A DNA stretch of 64,000 bases, taken from assembly GCF_002865585.1 (NCBI RefSeq), contig NZ_CP025581.1, forward strand, positions 2,604,001 to 2,668,000. The letters run 5' to 3'. This DNA is from Nocardioides houyundeii (lineage in GTDB: Bacteria > Actinomycetota > Actinomycetes > Propionibacteriales > Nocardioidaceae). Within the stretch, counting starts at the first letter, position 1, and each line of letters opens with the position of its first letter. Made by a program: the position numbers and the translations under genes. Under the pieces are notes generated by a model that made no database searches, had not been told where the DNA came from, and saw only the letters and a program-made list of their open reading frames with translations. Below, piece by piece: positions 16,923-25,234 of the stretch.

Positions 16923-17332
16923 CAGTCGTCTTCCTCGGGTAGGTCCAGGGATGCCAGCGCTGCGGTGATCCGCTGCTTGGCATCGTCTGCGATGGTCCGC
17001 AGGGCCGGGCTGTCGGCCAGCCCCATCATCGCCTCAGGGTCGAAGGCCTCGACCAGGGTGGTCGCATCGTCCAACGCGCGGACCACGACGTTGCACGGCA
17101 GGACCGCGGCGATGGACGGCTCGGCGCGCAGGGCTTCATGGGCCAGCGCCGGGCGGCACGCCCCGAGGATGACCTGGGGCGCGACGTCGACTCCGAGCTT
17201 GGTCTTGAACGTAGCCTGGAGGTCGATCTCAGTGAGGATGCCGAACCCCTGCTCCGCCAGGGCGGAACGGACCGCCTCCACGGCGTGCTCGTACCGCTGG
17301 CTGAGCTTCACGGCGATGGTGTAGCTGCCCAT
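16922..17332 (-). CDS. DUF302 domain protein
   Basis: This 136-residue protein matches DUF302, a small domain often found beside sulfur and metal stress genes. The diagnostic parts are the ALAEQGFGILTEIDLQATFKTKLG region near residue 30, the conserved ILGACRPALAHEAL segment with Cys56-like placement, and AVLPCNVVVRAL near residue 90. Two Cys residues are conserved within these blocks. It sits between thioredoxin and the CstR-like gene, overlapping both (TGATG at each junction), so the three are translated together. Its biochemical role is not established for the family. A redox or sulfur-carrier function would suit the locus. Confidence 0.85.
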   Translation of the reverse strand: MGSYTIAVKLSQRYEHAVEAVRSALAEQGFGILTEIDLQATFKTKLGVDVAPQVILGACRPALAHEALRAEPSIAAVLPCNVVVRALDDATTLVEAFDPEAMMGLADSPALRTIADDAKQRITAALASLDLPEEDD

Positions 17333-17691
17333 CAGGCGCTCCGCTCCCGCTCGGCGAGGGCCGCCTGGACGTCGAGGTCGCGAACCGCGCTGATGAGCTG
17401 CTCCAGGGCGGCGGCCGGCAGGGCACCCGGCTGGGAGAAGACCAGGTTCCCGCCCTTGAACGCCATCAGCGTCGGAATGGAGGTGATCTGTGCGGCGGCC
17501 GCCAGGGCTTGCTCTGCTTCGGTGTCCACCTTGCCGAACACGATGTCCGGGTGGGCAGCCGCAGCCTTCTCGTAGACCGGGGCGAACATCCGGCACGGAC
17601 CGCACCAGGACGCCCAGAAGTCCACGAGGACGAGCTCGTTGCCGTTCACGGTGCTCTCGAAGTTCTCTGCACCCAGGTCGATCGTGGCCAT
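17332..17691 (-). CDS. trxA: Thioredoxin
   Basis: This 119-residue protein is a thioredoxin with the active site WCGPC at about residues 29-33 inside VDFWASWCGPCR, the cis-proline segment TSIPTLMAFKGG near residue 75, and the usual five-strand layout. It has no signal peptide, so it acts in the cytoplasm. As the first gene of the short operon with DUF302 and the CstR-like repressor, it probably reduces persulfidated proteins or thiosulfate-derived sulfur rather than serving as the housekeeping thioredoxin. The symbol denotes the family only. Confidence 0.88.
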   Translation of the reverse strand: MATIDLGAENFESTVNGNELVLVDFWASWCGPCRMFAPVYEKAAAAHPDIVFGKVDTEAEQALAAAAQITSIPTLMAFKGGNLVFSQPGALPAAALEQLISAVRDLDVQAALAERERSA

Positions 17692-17748
17692 GCCGTTCTC
17701 CTCACGTGTCGCGTCGGCCCCGCAGCGGGGTCCGCCAGCACAACGAGC

Positions 17749-17856
17749 ATACCCCCCGCCGTATTCCCCCCAGGGAGTCCCGGAGCGGATCTCCTCGACT
17801 TGAGGAATACCCCCCAGGGTGTCTATGTTCTCCCTACCGCATACCCCGTCCCGTAT
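17749..17856. promoter_or_regulatory. Three ATACCCC-type inverted repeats, candidate CstR operators
   Basis: The gap between the thioredoxin operon and the rhodanese operon holds three 16-bp elements: 17749-17764, 17807-17822 and 17841-17856. The first and third begin ATACCCC and end GTAT, an exact inverted repeat at the ends. The second runs ATACCCCCC then AGGGTGT. CsoR/CstR proteins bind C/G-tract operators flanked by AT ends, so these are strong candidates for control of both divergent arms. The third lies about 40 bases before the rhodanese start. Confidence 0.72.
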
Positions 17857-17897
17857 TCGAACGGGTCACCACCGACGTACTCCCAGGAAGGCATCCC

Positions 17898-18239
17898 ATG
17901 AGCCGCACCACCCCAGAGATCGACGTCCAGCAGCTTGCAGACGCCGCGGACCGCGGCACCGTCATCGACGTCCGCGAGCCCGCGGAGTACGTCGCAGGCC
18001 ACGTGCCCGGCGCCCTGCTGGTGCCGATGGGACAGCTGTCCTCGCAGCTCGGCGACCTCGACCGGGAGCGACCGGTCTACGTGGTGTGCGCCTCGGGCAA
18101 CCGCAGCGCCGCGATGACCGACCTGCTGGTCGTCGCGGGGTACGACGCGTACTCCGTGGCCGGTGGCACCAGCGCCTGGGCGCAGTCCGGACGTCAGCTC
18201 GCCACCGGCCTGGACGCCGGCCCTGCCGCCTCCGCCTGA
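17898..18239 (+). CDS. Rhodanese-domain sulfurtransferase
   Basis: This 113-residue single-domain rhodanese has VIDVREPAEYVAGHVPGALLVP near the N terminus and an active-site loop CASGNRSA near residues 62-69 with the catalytic Cys in VYVVCASGNRS. It moves sulfane sulfur from donors to thiol acceptors. It heads the plus-strand arm of the sulfur locus, 45 bases before the MBL-rhodanese gene. ATG with AGGAAGG upstream is preferred over the longer frame because homology starts right after it. The three operator-like repeats lie in its upstream region. Confidence 0.9.
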   Translation: MSRTTPEIDVQQLADAADRGTVIDVREPAEYVAGHVPGALLVPMGQLSSQLGDLDRERPVYVVCASGNRSAAMTDLLVVAGYDAYSVAGGTSAWAQSGRQLATGLDAGPAASA

Positions 18240-18284
18240 GACCTCCCCCGCCGCACCGATGAGAACACCGACCTGGAGACACAG

Positions 18285-19652
18285 ATGAGCAGCCTCACCA
18301 TCCTCGCGATCGAGACCCCTTCCCTCGGCGACCGCAGCTACCTCGTGCACGACGGCGAGGTCGCCTTCGTGATCGATCCGCAGCGTGACATCGGCCGGGT
18401 CCTGGCTCTGCTCGAGGAGCACCACCTGAGGCTGACCGACGTCTTCGAGACCCACATCCACAACGACTACGTCACCGGCGGCCTCGCCCTGGCCCAGCGC
18501 ACCGGCGCGGCCTACCACGTCAACGCCGCGGACGAGGTGTCCTTCGAGCGGACCCCGATCACCGACGGCGAGACTGTCGCCGCGGGGTCGCGGATGAAGA
18601 TCCGGGCGATCGCCACCCCCGGGCACACCTTCACCCACCTCTCCTACGCCCTGCTCGACGGCGACGAGCCGTATGCGGTGTTCACCGGCGGCTCCCTGCT
18701 CTACGGGGCGACCGGACGACCGGACCTGCTCGGCGAGGAGCACACCGACGCCCTGGTGCGCCACCAGCACGCGTCGGCGCACAAGCTCGCCGAACAGCTC
18801 CCCGACGAGGCCGAGGTGTTCCCGACCCACGGCTTCGGATCCTTCTGCGCTGCCACCCAGTCCGAGTCCACCCAGTCCACGATCGGCCAGGAGAAGCGGT
18901 CCAACCCCGCCCTCACCCAGGACGAGGAGACCTACGCCCGTGAGCTCCTTGAGGGGCTGGCGTCGTGGCCGGCGTACTACGCGCACATGGGCCCGGCCAA
19001 CGCCGCTGGTCCGGGAGCGCCCGACCTGTCCCCGGTCCAGCCGGCCGACGCCCACGAGCTGCGTCGGCGCATCGAGGCCGGGGAGTGGGTCGTCGACCTG
19101 CGCAACCGCACCGCCTTCGCCGCCGGCCACGCCCCGGGCACCCTCAACTTCGGCCTCGACGGCCCCTTCGCCACCTACCTGGGCTGGCTCATCGAGTGGG
19201 GCACTCCGGTGACGCTGCTCGGCGAGACCGCCGACGATGTCGCCGAGGCCCAGCGCGAGCTCGTCCGGATCGGGATCGACCGGCCCGCCGCCCAGGCCAC
19301 CGGCGGCCCGGAGTACTGGACCGACGGCACGCTGGCGTCGTTCGCCACGGGCACGTTCGCCGACCTCGAGCAGGTCCGCCGCCACCGGCCGGTCCTGGTC
19401 CTCGACGTCCGCCGCGCCGACGAGCACGAGAAGACCCGCATCAGCGGCGCGATGAACATCCCGCTCCACGAGCTGCCGCAGCGCGTCGCCGAGCTGCCGG
19501 ACGCAGAGGTGTGGGTGCACTGTGCCGGCGGCTACCGTGCCGGCGTCGCCGCCTCGATCCTCGACGCCGCGGGCCTGAGGCCGGTCGCCGTCGACGACAG
19601 CTTCGCGAACGCCGAGGACGTCGGTCTGCCCGTGGTCGGCTCCGAGGTCTGA
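18285..19652 (+). CDS. MBL-fold persulfide dioxygenase-rhodanese fusion (CstB-like)
   Basis: This 455-residue protein joins an ETHE1-like metallo-beta-lactamase domain (about residues 1-240) to two rhodanese domains (about 255-345 and 360-455). The metal motif reads THIHNDYVTG, with Tyr where HxHxDH has its last His, and GHTFTH follows. The segment FTGGSLLYG has Gly where ETHE1 enzymes carry the iron-ligand Asp. The first rhodanese domain lacks a Cys (PVTLLGE). The second has HCAGGYR. Proteins of this type oxidise glutathione or CoA persulfide to sulfite and transfer sulfur. The altered ligands make the dioxygenase step uncertain here. The next gene encodes a sulfite-type exporter. Confidence 0.85.
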   Translation: MSSLTILAIETPSLGDRSYLVHDGEVAFVIDPQRDIGRVLALLEEHHLRLTDVFETHIHNDYVTGGLALAQRTGAAYHVNAADEVSFERTPITDGETVAAGSRMKIRAIATPGHTFTHLSYALLDGDEPYAVFTGGSLLYGATGRPDLLGEEHTDALVRHQHASAHKLAEQLPDEAEVFPTHGFGSFCAATQSESTQSTIGQEKRSNPALTQDEETYARELLEGLASWPAYYAHMGPANAAGPGAPDLSPVQPADAHELRRRIEAGEWVVDLRNRTAFAAGHAPGTLNFGLDGPFATYLGWLIEWGTPVTLLGETADDVAEAQRELVRIGIDRPAAQATGGPEYWTDGTLASFATGTFADLEQVRRHRPVLVLDVRRADEHEKTRISGAMNIPLHELPQRVAELPDAEVWVHCAGGYRAGVAASILDAAGLRPVAVDDSFANAEDVGLPVVGSEV

Positions 19653-19656
19653 CCTG

Positions 19657-20481
19657 GTGAGCGTCACACTCCTCGTCGCGCTCCTCGCGGGCGCGCTCAT
19701 CGGGCTCAGCCTGGGCGCCCTCGGCGGCGGCGGGTCCATCCTCGCCGTCCCGGTCTTGGTCTACCTGCTCGACCAGAGCGCCACCCAGGCAACCACCGGC
19801 TCCCTGGTGGTGGTGGGCGTGACCTCGCTGATCGGGGCCAGCACCGCCCACCGCGCGGGCAACGTGCTGCTCGGTCGCGGCGTCATCTTCGGCGCCGTGG
19901 CGATCGGCGGAGCCGCGCTCGGAGCGAAGGCCGCGGCCCACGTGGCCGACGACGTCCTGCTGGCGGCGTTCGCCCTGGTGATGCTCGTCGTGGGTGGGGT
20001 GATGGCGTGGCGCCAGTTCCGGCACACCAGGGGTGGCACCACCGACCCGCGGCCGGCGCTGGACGACCCGATCATCACCTTCAGCCCCACCTTCGCCTGC
20101 AACTGCCCACGCGCCATCAAGGTGGTCCTGACCGCCACGACCGTGGGACTGCTCACCGGCTTCCTCGGGGTCGGCGGAGGCTTCCTGGTCGTCCCCGCAC
20201 TGCTGCTCGCCCTGGCCCTGCCGATGCGGTACGCCGCGGGCACGTCACTGGTGGTCATCACGATCACCAGTGCCGCGGCACTGGCCGTCCGGGCCGGCGC
20301 CGGTGCCAGCCCCGACTGGGCGCTGGTGCTGACGCTCACCGCCACGTCCGGCGTGGCCGCGGTCGTGGGCGCCCGCCTCGCGAACCGGCTGGAGACCGCC
20401 CGGCTGCAGGCCGCCTTCACCGTCCTCGTGCTTGCGGTCGCGCTGTACACCGCCGCCCGAGCGATACCTGTCCTGCTCTGA
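19657..20481 (+). CDS. TauE/SafE-family sulfite/organosulfur exporter
   Basis: This 274-residue membrane protein has about eight helices in two repeats. Each repeat contains a Gly-rich loop, GALGGGGSILAVPVLVYL near residue 22 and GFLGVGGGFLVVPALLLAL near 172, the hallmark of TauE/SafE (formerly DUF81). A central loop has FACNCPRA with two Cys. It likely exports sulfite or another sulfur anion made by the upstream enzyme. The GTG start lies four bases after the fusion-gene stop, so the genes are transcriptionally and probably translationally linked. Confidence 0.88.
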   Translation: MSVTLLVALLAGALIGLSLGALGGGGSILAVPVLVYLLDQSATQATTGSLVVVGVTSLIGASTAHRAGNVLLGRGVIFGAVAIGGAALGAKAAAHVADDVLLAAFALVMLVVGGVMAWRQFRHTRGGTTDPRPALDDPIITFSPTFACNCPRAIKVVLTATTVGLLTGFLGVGGGFLVVPALLLALALPMRYAAGTSLVVITITSAAALAVRAGAGASPDWALVLTLTATSGVAAVVGARLANRLETARLQAAFTVLVLAVALYTAARAIPVLL

Positions 20482-20574
20482 CGCCTGTCCCCTTCCTGAC
20501 CCTCCCCCACTGACCATTCCCCACCTGACCACCGCAAGCGGCCCCGGCCGCCTGCTCACGAGAACGGACCTCAC

Positions 20575-22782
20575 ATGAGCACCAGCTATGTCCGCGGCTC
20601 CGCCGCGCCAACCCACCCCGCACAAGCACCGGATCCACACCGGGCGTCGCGGCCCGGCCCCCTGGGCCGCCTCGGCGTCTGGGTGACCAACCACGTCAAG
20701 CTGGTCACCATCGTCTGGATCCTGGCCATCGTGGGCCTCGGTGCGTTCGCCCCCCAGGTCGAGAAGAACCTCTCGGGCGCCGGCTGGCAGGCCAACGGCT
20801 CCGAGTCCGTCGAGGTTCGTGAGCTCGCCCAGGAGCACTTCGGTGGCAACGCCAGCTCCGCGATCCAGGTCGTCGTGCACTCCGAGGACGGTCCCGTCAC
20901 CGAGGGCGACGGCTCGAAGGTCCTCGCCGAGGTGACCCGGATGCTCGAGAGCGAGCCGCGGATCGCCGAGGTCGTCGCGCCCATGCCGGGAGCCACGCTG
21001 AGCCCCGACGGCAGCACCGCGATCGTGCTGGCCGGGGCGGGCGCCGACACCAACGAGATGGTGCGCGTCGCGACCGACCTCAAGGAGCCGCTCCAGGACC
21101 TCTCGGCCTCAGGGGTGACCGTCAACCCGACCGGGTCCTCGCTGCTGTGGAGCGACTTCAACGAGGCCAACCTGGACGCGATGCTCAAGTCCGAGTTCAT
21201 GTCCTGGCCCGTCACCCTGGCCATCCTGGTCCTCGCCTTCGGCGCCCTCGTGGCAGCCGGCCTCCCCCTGATCCTGACGCTTGCCGGCCTGGTTGCCTCC
21301 GCCGGCTCGCTGGTGCTCATCAACGAGCTCGTCCCGGTCTCCATCTGGGCGATGAACTTCGCCATGATGTTCGCCCTGGCCCTCGGCATCGACTACGCGC
21401 TCTTCCTCGTGGTGCGCTACCGCGCCGCCCGGGCCGCCCGCAGGTCCAGCGACCCCGCACGCGCCGTCACCGACCGGCAGGAGGCGATCGCCCAGACCAT
21501 GGACACCGCCGGCAAGGCCGTCCTCCTTTCCGGGCTGACCGTGCTGATCTCGCTCTCCGCGGTCATGCTCGTCCCCTCCCCGTCCTTCCGCTCCATGGCC
21601 GGCGGGATCATGCTCTCGGTGGTCTTCGTGCTCGCTGCGACCCTGACGCTGCTGCCGCTGGTGCTGTTCAAGCTCGACGACCGGATCAACAAGTTCTCGC
21701 TCCCCTGGGCCCGCTCAGGCGAGCACCGCTCCGCGAAGTTCGCCGCCTGGGGCGAGCGGCTCTGGAAGCGACCTGTCGCCTGGGGTCTCGCGTCGCTGGT
21801 GCTGCTGCTGGCCCTGGCCGCTCCGCTCCTCGGTCTCCAGACCGCCATGCCCTCGATCAAGGTGCTTCCCGAGGACGCCTCCGCGCGCGTCGGCTACAAC
21901 CTGGTCCAGGAGGCCTTCGGCGAAGGCGCTCCCGGCACCCTGCAGGTCCTCGCCCAGCGCGATGACGCTGAGGCGACCACCGCGGTGCTGAACGAGGACG
22001 AGGGCATCGCCGCCGTCATGCAGCCGATGCCGGCAGCTGACGAGTCGGACCAGGTGCTGATCCAGGCGGTGCCGACCGTCGATCCCTCCGACCCGGTCCT
22101 GGGCGACACCGTGGACCGGCTGCGGGTGGACCTGCCCGAATCGGTCATGGTCGGCGGAGCCCCGGTCGAGAACCTCGACCTCAAGACACAGCTCGACGAG
22201 TCCACACCGCTGGTCATCGGCGTCGTCCTGGTGCTGGGCTTCCTGCTCCTGCTCGTGGCGTTGCAGGCGCCGCTGATCTCCTTGCTCGGGACCCTGGCCA
22301 GCCTGCTGTCCACCGCCGCCGCCTTCGGCGTAGCCCGCCTGATCTTCCAGGAGGGGTACGGCGCCGACCTCCTCGGCTTCGAGTCCCAAGGGTTCCTCGA
22401 CGCCTGGGCGCCGGTGTTCTTCTTCGCGATGATCTTCGCCATCGCCATGGACTACACCGTGTTCCTGCTGGCCTCGGCCAAGGAGCACTACGAACGCACC
22501 GGCGACGCGAAGGACGCCATGGTGGGGTCGCTGGCCCACTCCGGCCGCGTCATCTTCGCCGCCGGCGCCGTGATGGTCGCGGTCTTCTTCACCTTCGCCC
22601 TGTCCGGGCCCATCCCGCCCAAGGAGATGGGCGTGGTGCTGGGCATCGCGGTCCTGCTCGACGCCTTCCTGGTCCGGCTGGTGCTGCTGCCGGTGCTGCT
22701 GCGCCTGACCGGCAACGCCGCTTGGTACTGCCCGGCCTGGCTGCGCCGCATCCTGCCAAACATCACCTTCGCCCACGACTGA
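20575..22782 (+). CDS. MMPL-family RND transporter
   Basis: This 735-residue protein has the MMPL plan: a helix near residue 45, a large extracytoplasmic domain, five or so helices with the MMFALALGIDYALFLVVRYR signature near 270, and then the same pattern again with FAMIFAIAMDYTVFLLASAKEHY near 630. These Asp-Tyr motifs carry the proton relay in MMPL pumps. MMPL proteins export lipids, siderophores or hydrophobic stress compounds. It follows the TauE gene by 93 bases and precedes two small Cys-rich proteins, so it probably belongs to the sulfur locus, an uncommon pairing. Substrate unknown. Confidence 0.88.
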   Translation: MSTSYVRGSAAPTHPAQAPDPHRASRPGPLGRLGVWVTNHVKLVTIVWILAIVGLGAFAPQVEKNLSGAGWQANGSESVEVRELAQEHFGGNASSAIQVVVHSEDGPVTEGDGSKVLAEVTRMLESEPRIAEVVAPMPGATLSPDGSTAIVLAGAGADTNEMVRVATDLKEPLQDLSASGVTVNPTGSSLLWSDFNEANLDAMLKSEFMSWPVTLAILVLAFGALVAAGLPLILTLAGLVASAGSLVLINELVPVSIWAMNFAMMFALALGIDYALFLVVRYRAARAARRSSDPARAVTDRQEAIAQTMDTAGKAVLLSGLTVLISLSAVMLVPSPSFRSMAGGIMLSVVFVLAATLTLLPLVLFKLDDRINKFSLPWARSGEHRSAKFAAWGERLWKRPVAWGLASLVLLLALAAPLLGLQTAMPSIKVLPEDASARVGYNLVQEAFGEGAPGTLQVLAQRDDAEATTAVLNEDEGIAAVMQPMPAADESDQVLIQAVPTVDPSDPVLGDTVDRLRVDLPESVMVGGAPVENLDLKTQLDESTPLVIGVVLVLGFLLLLVALQAPLISLLGTLASLLSTAAAFGVARLIFQEGYGADLLGFESQGFLDAWAPVFFFAMIFAIAMDYTVFLLASAKEHYERTGDAKDAMVGSLAHSGRVIFAAGAVMVAVFFTFALSGPIPPKEMGVVLGIAVLLDAFLVRLVLLPVLLRLTGNAAWYCPAWLRRILPNITFAHD

Positions 22783-22824
22783 ACCCAACGATTCCAACCC
22801 ACTCGAGAAGAGAAGGAGCACACC

Positions 22825-22992
22825 ATGTGCCGAGCAGTGAAGTGCAAGACCTGTGGCAAGACCACCTGGACCGGCTGCGGCCAGCACATCGACCAGGTCA
22901 AGCGGAGCGTGCCGGCCGGTCAGTGGTGCAAGGGCCACCCCAAGGCCGAGCGCACCGAGGGCGGCTTCCTGTCCAGGCTGTTCCGAGGCTGA
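22825..22992 (+). CDS. MCRAV small Cys-rich protein, long form (55 aa)
   Basis: This tiny protein starts MCRAVKCKTCGKTTW and has six Cys: at residues 2, 7, 10, 18 and 35 among others, with CxxC spacing at 7-10 and a following GCGQH. This suggests a zinc-ribbon or sulfur-handling knuckle. It ends in a basic GGFLSRLFRG tail. A strong GAAGGAG site precedes the ATG and all codons are G/C-biased. Similar short MCRAV proteins are common, unnamed, in actinobacteria from memory. It lies 42 bases after the MMPL gene. A shorter paralogue follows at 23150. Function is not known. Confidence 0.8.
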   Translation: MCRAVKCKTCGKTTWTGCGQHIDQVKRSVPAGQWCKGHPKAERTEGGFLSRLFRG

Positions 22993-23011
22993 CCGCGACC
23001 AGGTAGAGGCG

Positions 23012-23084
23012 GGGCGGGCCGTCGGCCTCGCCGCAGCTGCACGGTGCTCCCGGAGCACGGTGCAGCGCACGGCCCGCGCCCGTC
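23012..23084. repeat. Long inverted repeat between the two MCRAV genes
   Basis: The 157-bp gap holds a nested hairpin: an outer stem pairing GGGCGGGCCGT with ACGGCCCGCGCCC (bulged) and an inner stem pairing CTGCACGGTGCTCC with GGAGCACGGTGCAG with one mismatch. No clear T-run follows, so it may be a processing or partial termination structure that sets relative expression within the operon. Confidence 0.55.
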
Positions 23085-23149
23085 GGAAGAAACCGCCTCG
23101 GGTATTCGCGTACTCATCAGCACCACCAGAAGAAGGAGAGTGCTCACCC

Positions 23150-23263
23150 ATGTGTCGAGCAGTCACGTGCAAGACCTGCAGCAAGCCGACCTGGTCGGGC
23201 TACGACCACGCGAAGGGCACCAGCCCCAGCCTGCTCGGCCGGATCTTCGGAGGTCGGCCGTGA
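23150..23263 (+). CDS. MCRAV small Cys-rich protein, short form (37 aa)
   Basis: This 37-residue paralogue starts MCRAVTCKTCSKPTW and keeps Cys2, Cys7 and Cys10. The second Cys block of the longer copy is missing and replaced by SGYDHAKG. It keeps the Gly-Arg-rich tail (LLGRIFGGRP). A strong AGAAGGAGAG ribosome-binding region is present. Its stop overlaps the GTG of the YgaP-like gene as GTGA, so the two are translationally coupled. That coupling and the paralogy with 22825-22992 are the evidence that it is a real gene despite its size. Confidence 0.75.
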   Translation: MCRAVTCKTCSKPTWSGYDHAKGTSPSLLGRIFGGRP

Positions 23264-23499
23264 ACCTCGACCGCGCCGTCCTCGCCGTGGCCGGGACCGT
23301 CACCCTCCTCAGCGTGCTCCTGACCTTGACCGTGTCGACCTGGTGGCTGTTGCTGACCGCGTTCGTCGGACTCAACCTCCTCCAGTCCAGCCTCACCGGC
23401 TTCTGCCCCGCTGCTGTCCTGCTGCGTCGCGTCGGCGTGCCGAGCGGCTGCGCATTCGCTCCGCCCGCCCAGTCGCCCCACGCCGAGTCACGCTCATGA
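23260..23499 (+). CDS. YgaP-like small membrane protein (DUF2892)
   Basis: This 79-residue protein has the YgaP transmembrane-domain pattern: LDRAVLAVAGTVTLLSVLL forming helix 1, then LLLTAFVGLNLLQSSLTGFCPA forming helix 2 and the conserved GFCP turn, followed by LLRRVGV. In E. coli YgaP the same domain is fused to a rhodanese. Here it is a separate gene in a rhodanese locus, coupled to the MCRAV short gene by a GTGA overlap. It probably helps move thiocyanate or sulfur species across the membrane, which is inferred from YgaP. It is the last intact gene of the locus. Confidence 0.85.
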   Translation: MNLDRAVLAVAGTVTLLSVLLTLTVSTWWLLLTAFVGLNLLQSSLTGFCPAAVLLRRVGVPSGCAFAPPAQSPHAESRS

Positions 23500-23783
23500 C
23501 CTCGACGAACCCCAGCACGCGCGGCAACCACGCACTCGGCGCAGTCGGTCCCAGGTGCTGGTGAACGGGTAGTAGGTCTGCCTGCGGCGCTGACCTGATG
23601 CCCAACCGTGGCCGCAGGCCACCTCGTCGGCGTACGTTGTCAGACCATGACGGCACTGCGACGGAGCAGCCCTCATGGCCAGGTACGGCGCCGGGCACCC
23701 GCAGGCGACGCGACGGCGGAGGCTCACGACCGCGCATGGCTGGTTCGGCAGCGGTGGCACCGACAGTTCTGGCGTCACAGTTC

Positions 23784-24121
23784 CTGGGTCCCGGCGACGT
23801 CCTGGTCGACGTACGCGCGGCCGGCGTCAACCCGCTCGACGTGATGATCCGCAACGGGGAGTTCAAGCAGGTCCTGAACTACCCGCGACCGTTCACCCTG
23901 GGCCATGACGTCTCAGGCACCGTCACCGAGCTCGGCGCCGACGTGGGTGGCTTCTAGGTCGGTGACGCGATCTGGGCCCGGCCCCGAGACCACCGCATCG
24001 GGACCTTCGCCGAGTCCATCGCCATCGACGCCACGGACATCGGGCTCAAGCCCGCCTCCCTGTCGTTCGCCGAGGCCGCGGCCGTCCCCCTGGTGGCGCT
24101 CGCGGCCTGGCAGGCGGTACG
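23784..24121 (+). pseudogene. Zinc-type/quinone oxidoreductase (MDR) remnant
   Basis: This is a decayed medium-chain dehydrogenase/reductase gene. It preserves GPGDVLVDVRAAGVNPLD, then MIRNGEFKQVLNYPRPFTLGHDVSGTVTEL, which is the GroES-like domain. An in-frame TAG at 23955-23957 follows VGGF, where relatives usually have Lys (GGFKVGD). Homology resumes in the same frame (GDAIWARPRD, FAESIAI, ASLSFAEAAAVPLVALAAWQAV) and stops abruptly near 24121, before the nucleotide-binding half. The N terminus is also missing. No start with a ribosome-binding site is visible. It is a truncated relic, probably left by rearrangement next to the mobile region. Confidence 0.8.
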
Positions 24122-24371
24122 AGATGACGAGGTCGACGAACTGTTGGGCCGGGATGTCGAACGCCGTATGCCGGTCCTGAACAAAGAGTCTTCAGGTCGC
24201 CCCGCGGTTTGCCCGACAGTGGCGGCAAGCGACCACTCGCCCCACTCCGAGCAGCCAGCGCTCACGCCGCGGCTGCGACGAGGGCAAGCTCGAATCTTCG
24301 GCCCGGCAACTTTCAACGCGGTGACGCCATCTCACCGATAGCATCCGCCGCACGCCAGGAGAAGGACCACC
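24122..24371. other. Gene-free stretch before the hypothetical anchored protein
   Basis: No supported gene lies here. The sequence departs from MDR homology at about 24121. A GATAGC hexamer at 24338-24343 could be a -10 element for the next gene, and AGGAGAAGGA follows 5 bases before its ATG. Confidence 0.5.
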
Positions 24372-25199
24372 ATGGAGCCAGAGCGGAGCACGGCCACCCG
24401 TCCCGACCACGTCAACCGACTACGCCGCCCGCTGATCGTGGGGGCCGCGGTGGTGCTCGCGATCGCCGCCGTCACGTTCGCACTGCGTGCGGGGATCCAG
24501 GAGGACCCCGACCCCCGACCGTCCACCGCCGCAGAGAGCACGGAGCCCGCTCCCCGGGCCGGCGCCGCGGAGGAGACGCCGGCGAGCGAGGTGACCGAGG
24601 TGACCGAGGGCGGAAGCACCCTCCGGTTCGCAGAGTTCCCGCTCGACCTTGGGTGGGCCGAGACCTACGGCAGCAACATGGTCAACGGCCCCAGCAAGGG
24701 CGTCATCCTCATGCCGGAGGGCCACTGCGACGAAGGGATCCTCTACCACTCCGACGCTCAGGACAGGCTCTGGACCTACATCTCCGACGATGAGGTCAGC
24801 CGCAACCGCGCAATCCTGGGCTTCGCGGACGCAAGCGCCGCACGAGCCACCTTCCGGGCGCTGCGCGCCGCGGTGGCCGACTGCGACACCTACAGCAGCC
24901 CCTACACAAGCGACGAGGCCAATTCAGCCGAGCTCTACGACGCGATCGACGAAGCCAACGCTCGCGCCGGGACGACGACGTTCACCTTCGCGTACACGTT
25001 CAGGGGATCGGATCGGGTGCCGATGTCGGATCGGCATCATAAATTCGGTGTGCTGTACCAGTTCGCCGTCGTGGACCGGGTCCTCTACGGCAGCAACCAG
25101 TACGCCGGATGGACGAGACGGTCCGCGCGGGAGGGCGCGCTCACCCTGGACGAGGAGAACGCCCCGCTGGTCGCGCTCCTGCCAGGGCTCGAGCGATAG
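24372..25199 (+). CDS. Membrane-anchored secreted hypothetical protein
   Basis: This 275-residue protein has a short basic N terminus, one hydrophobic segment at about residues 20-40 (LIVGAAVVLAIAAVTFAL) and no lipobox Cys, so it is a type II anchored or cleaved secreted protein. An acidic Pro/Thr/Glu linker covers residues 43-76. The globular part (about 78-275) contains two Cys (in EGHCDEGILYH and VADCDTYSSPY) that could form a disulfide. No family is recognised. It sits between decayed genes and the IS element, but its codon use is normal and its ribosome-binding site AGGAGAAGGA is strong, so it is probably intact. Confidence 0.72.
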   Translation: MEPERSTATRPDHVNRLRRPLIVGAAVVLAIAAVTFALRAGIQEDPDPRPSTAAESTEPAPRAGAAEETPASEVTEVTEGGSTLRFAEFPLDLGWAETYGSNMVNGPSKGVILMPEGHCDEGILYHSDAQDRLWTYISDDEVSRNRAILGFADASAARATFRALRAAVADCDTYSSPYTSDEANSAELYDAIDEANARAGTTTFTFAYTFRGSDRVPMSDRHHKFGVLYQFAVVDRVLYGSNQYAGWTRRSAREGALTLDEENAPLVALLPGLER

Positions 25200-25234
25200 G
25201 AGTACGTCTGTCGGAAGCCGGCCGCCGTCCGATC

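Noticed and set aside
17823..19739. A 638-residue minus-strand frame over the rhodanese and MBL genes
   Set aside because: No motif, antisense composition, and the plus-strand genes are clear.
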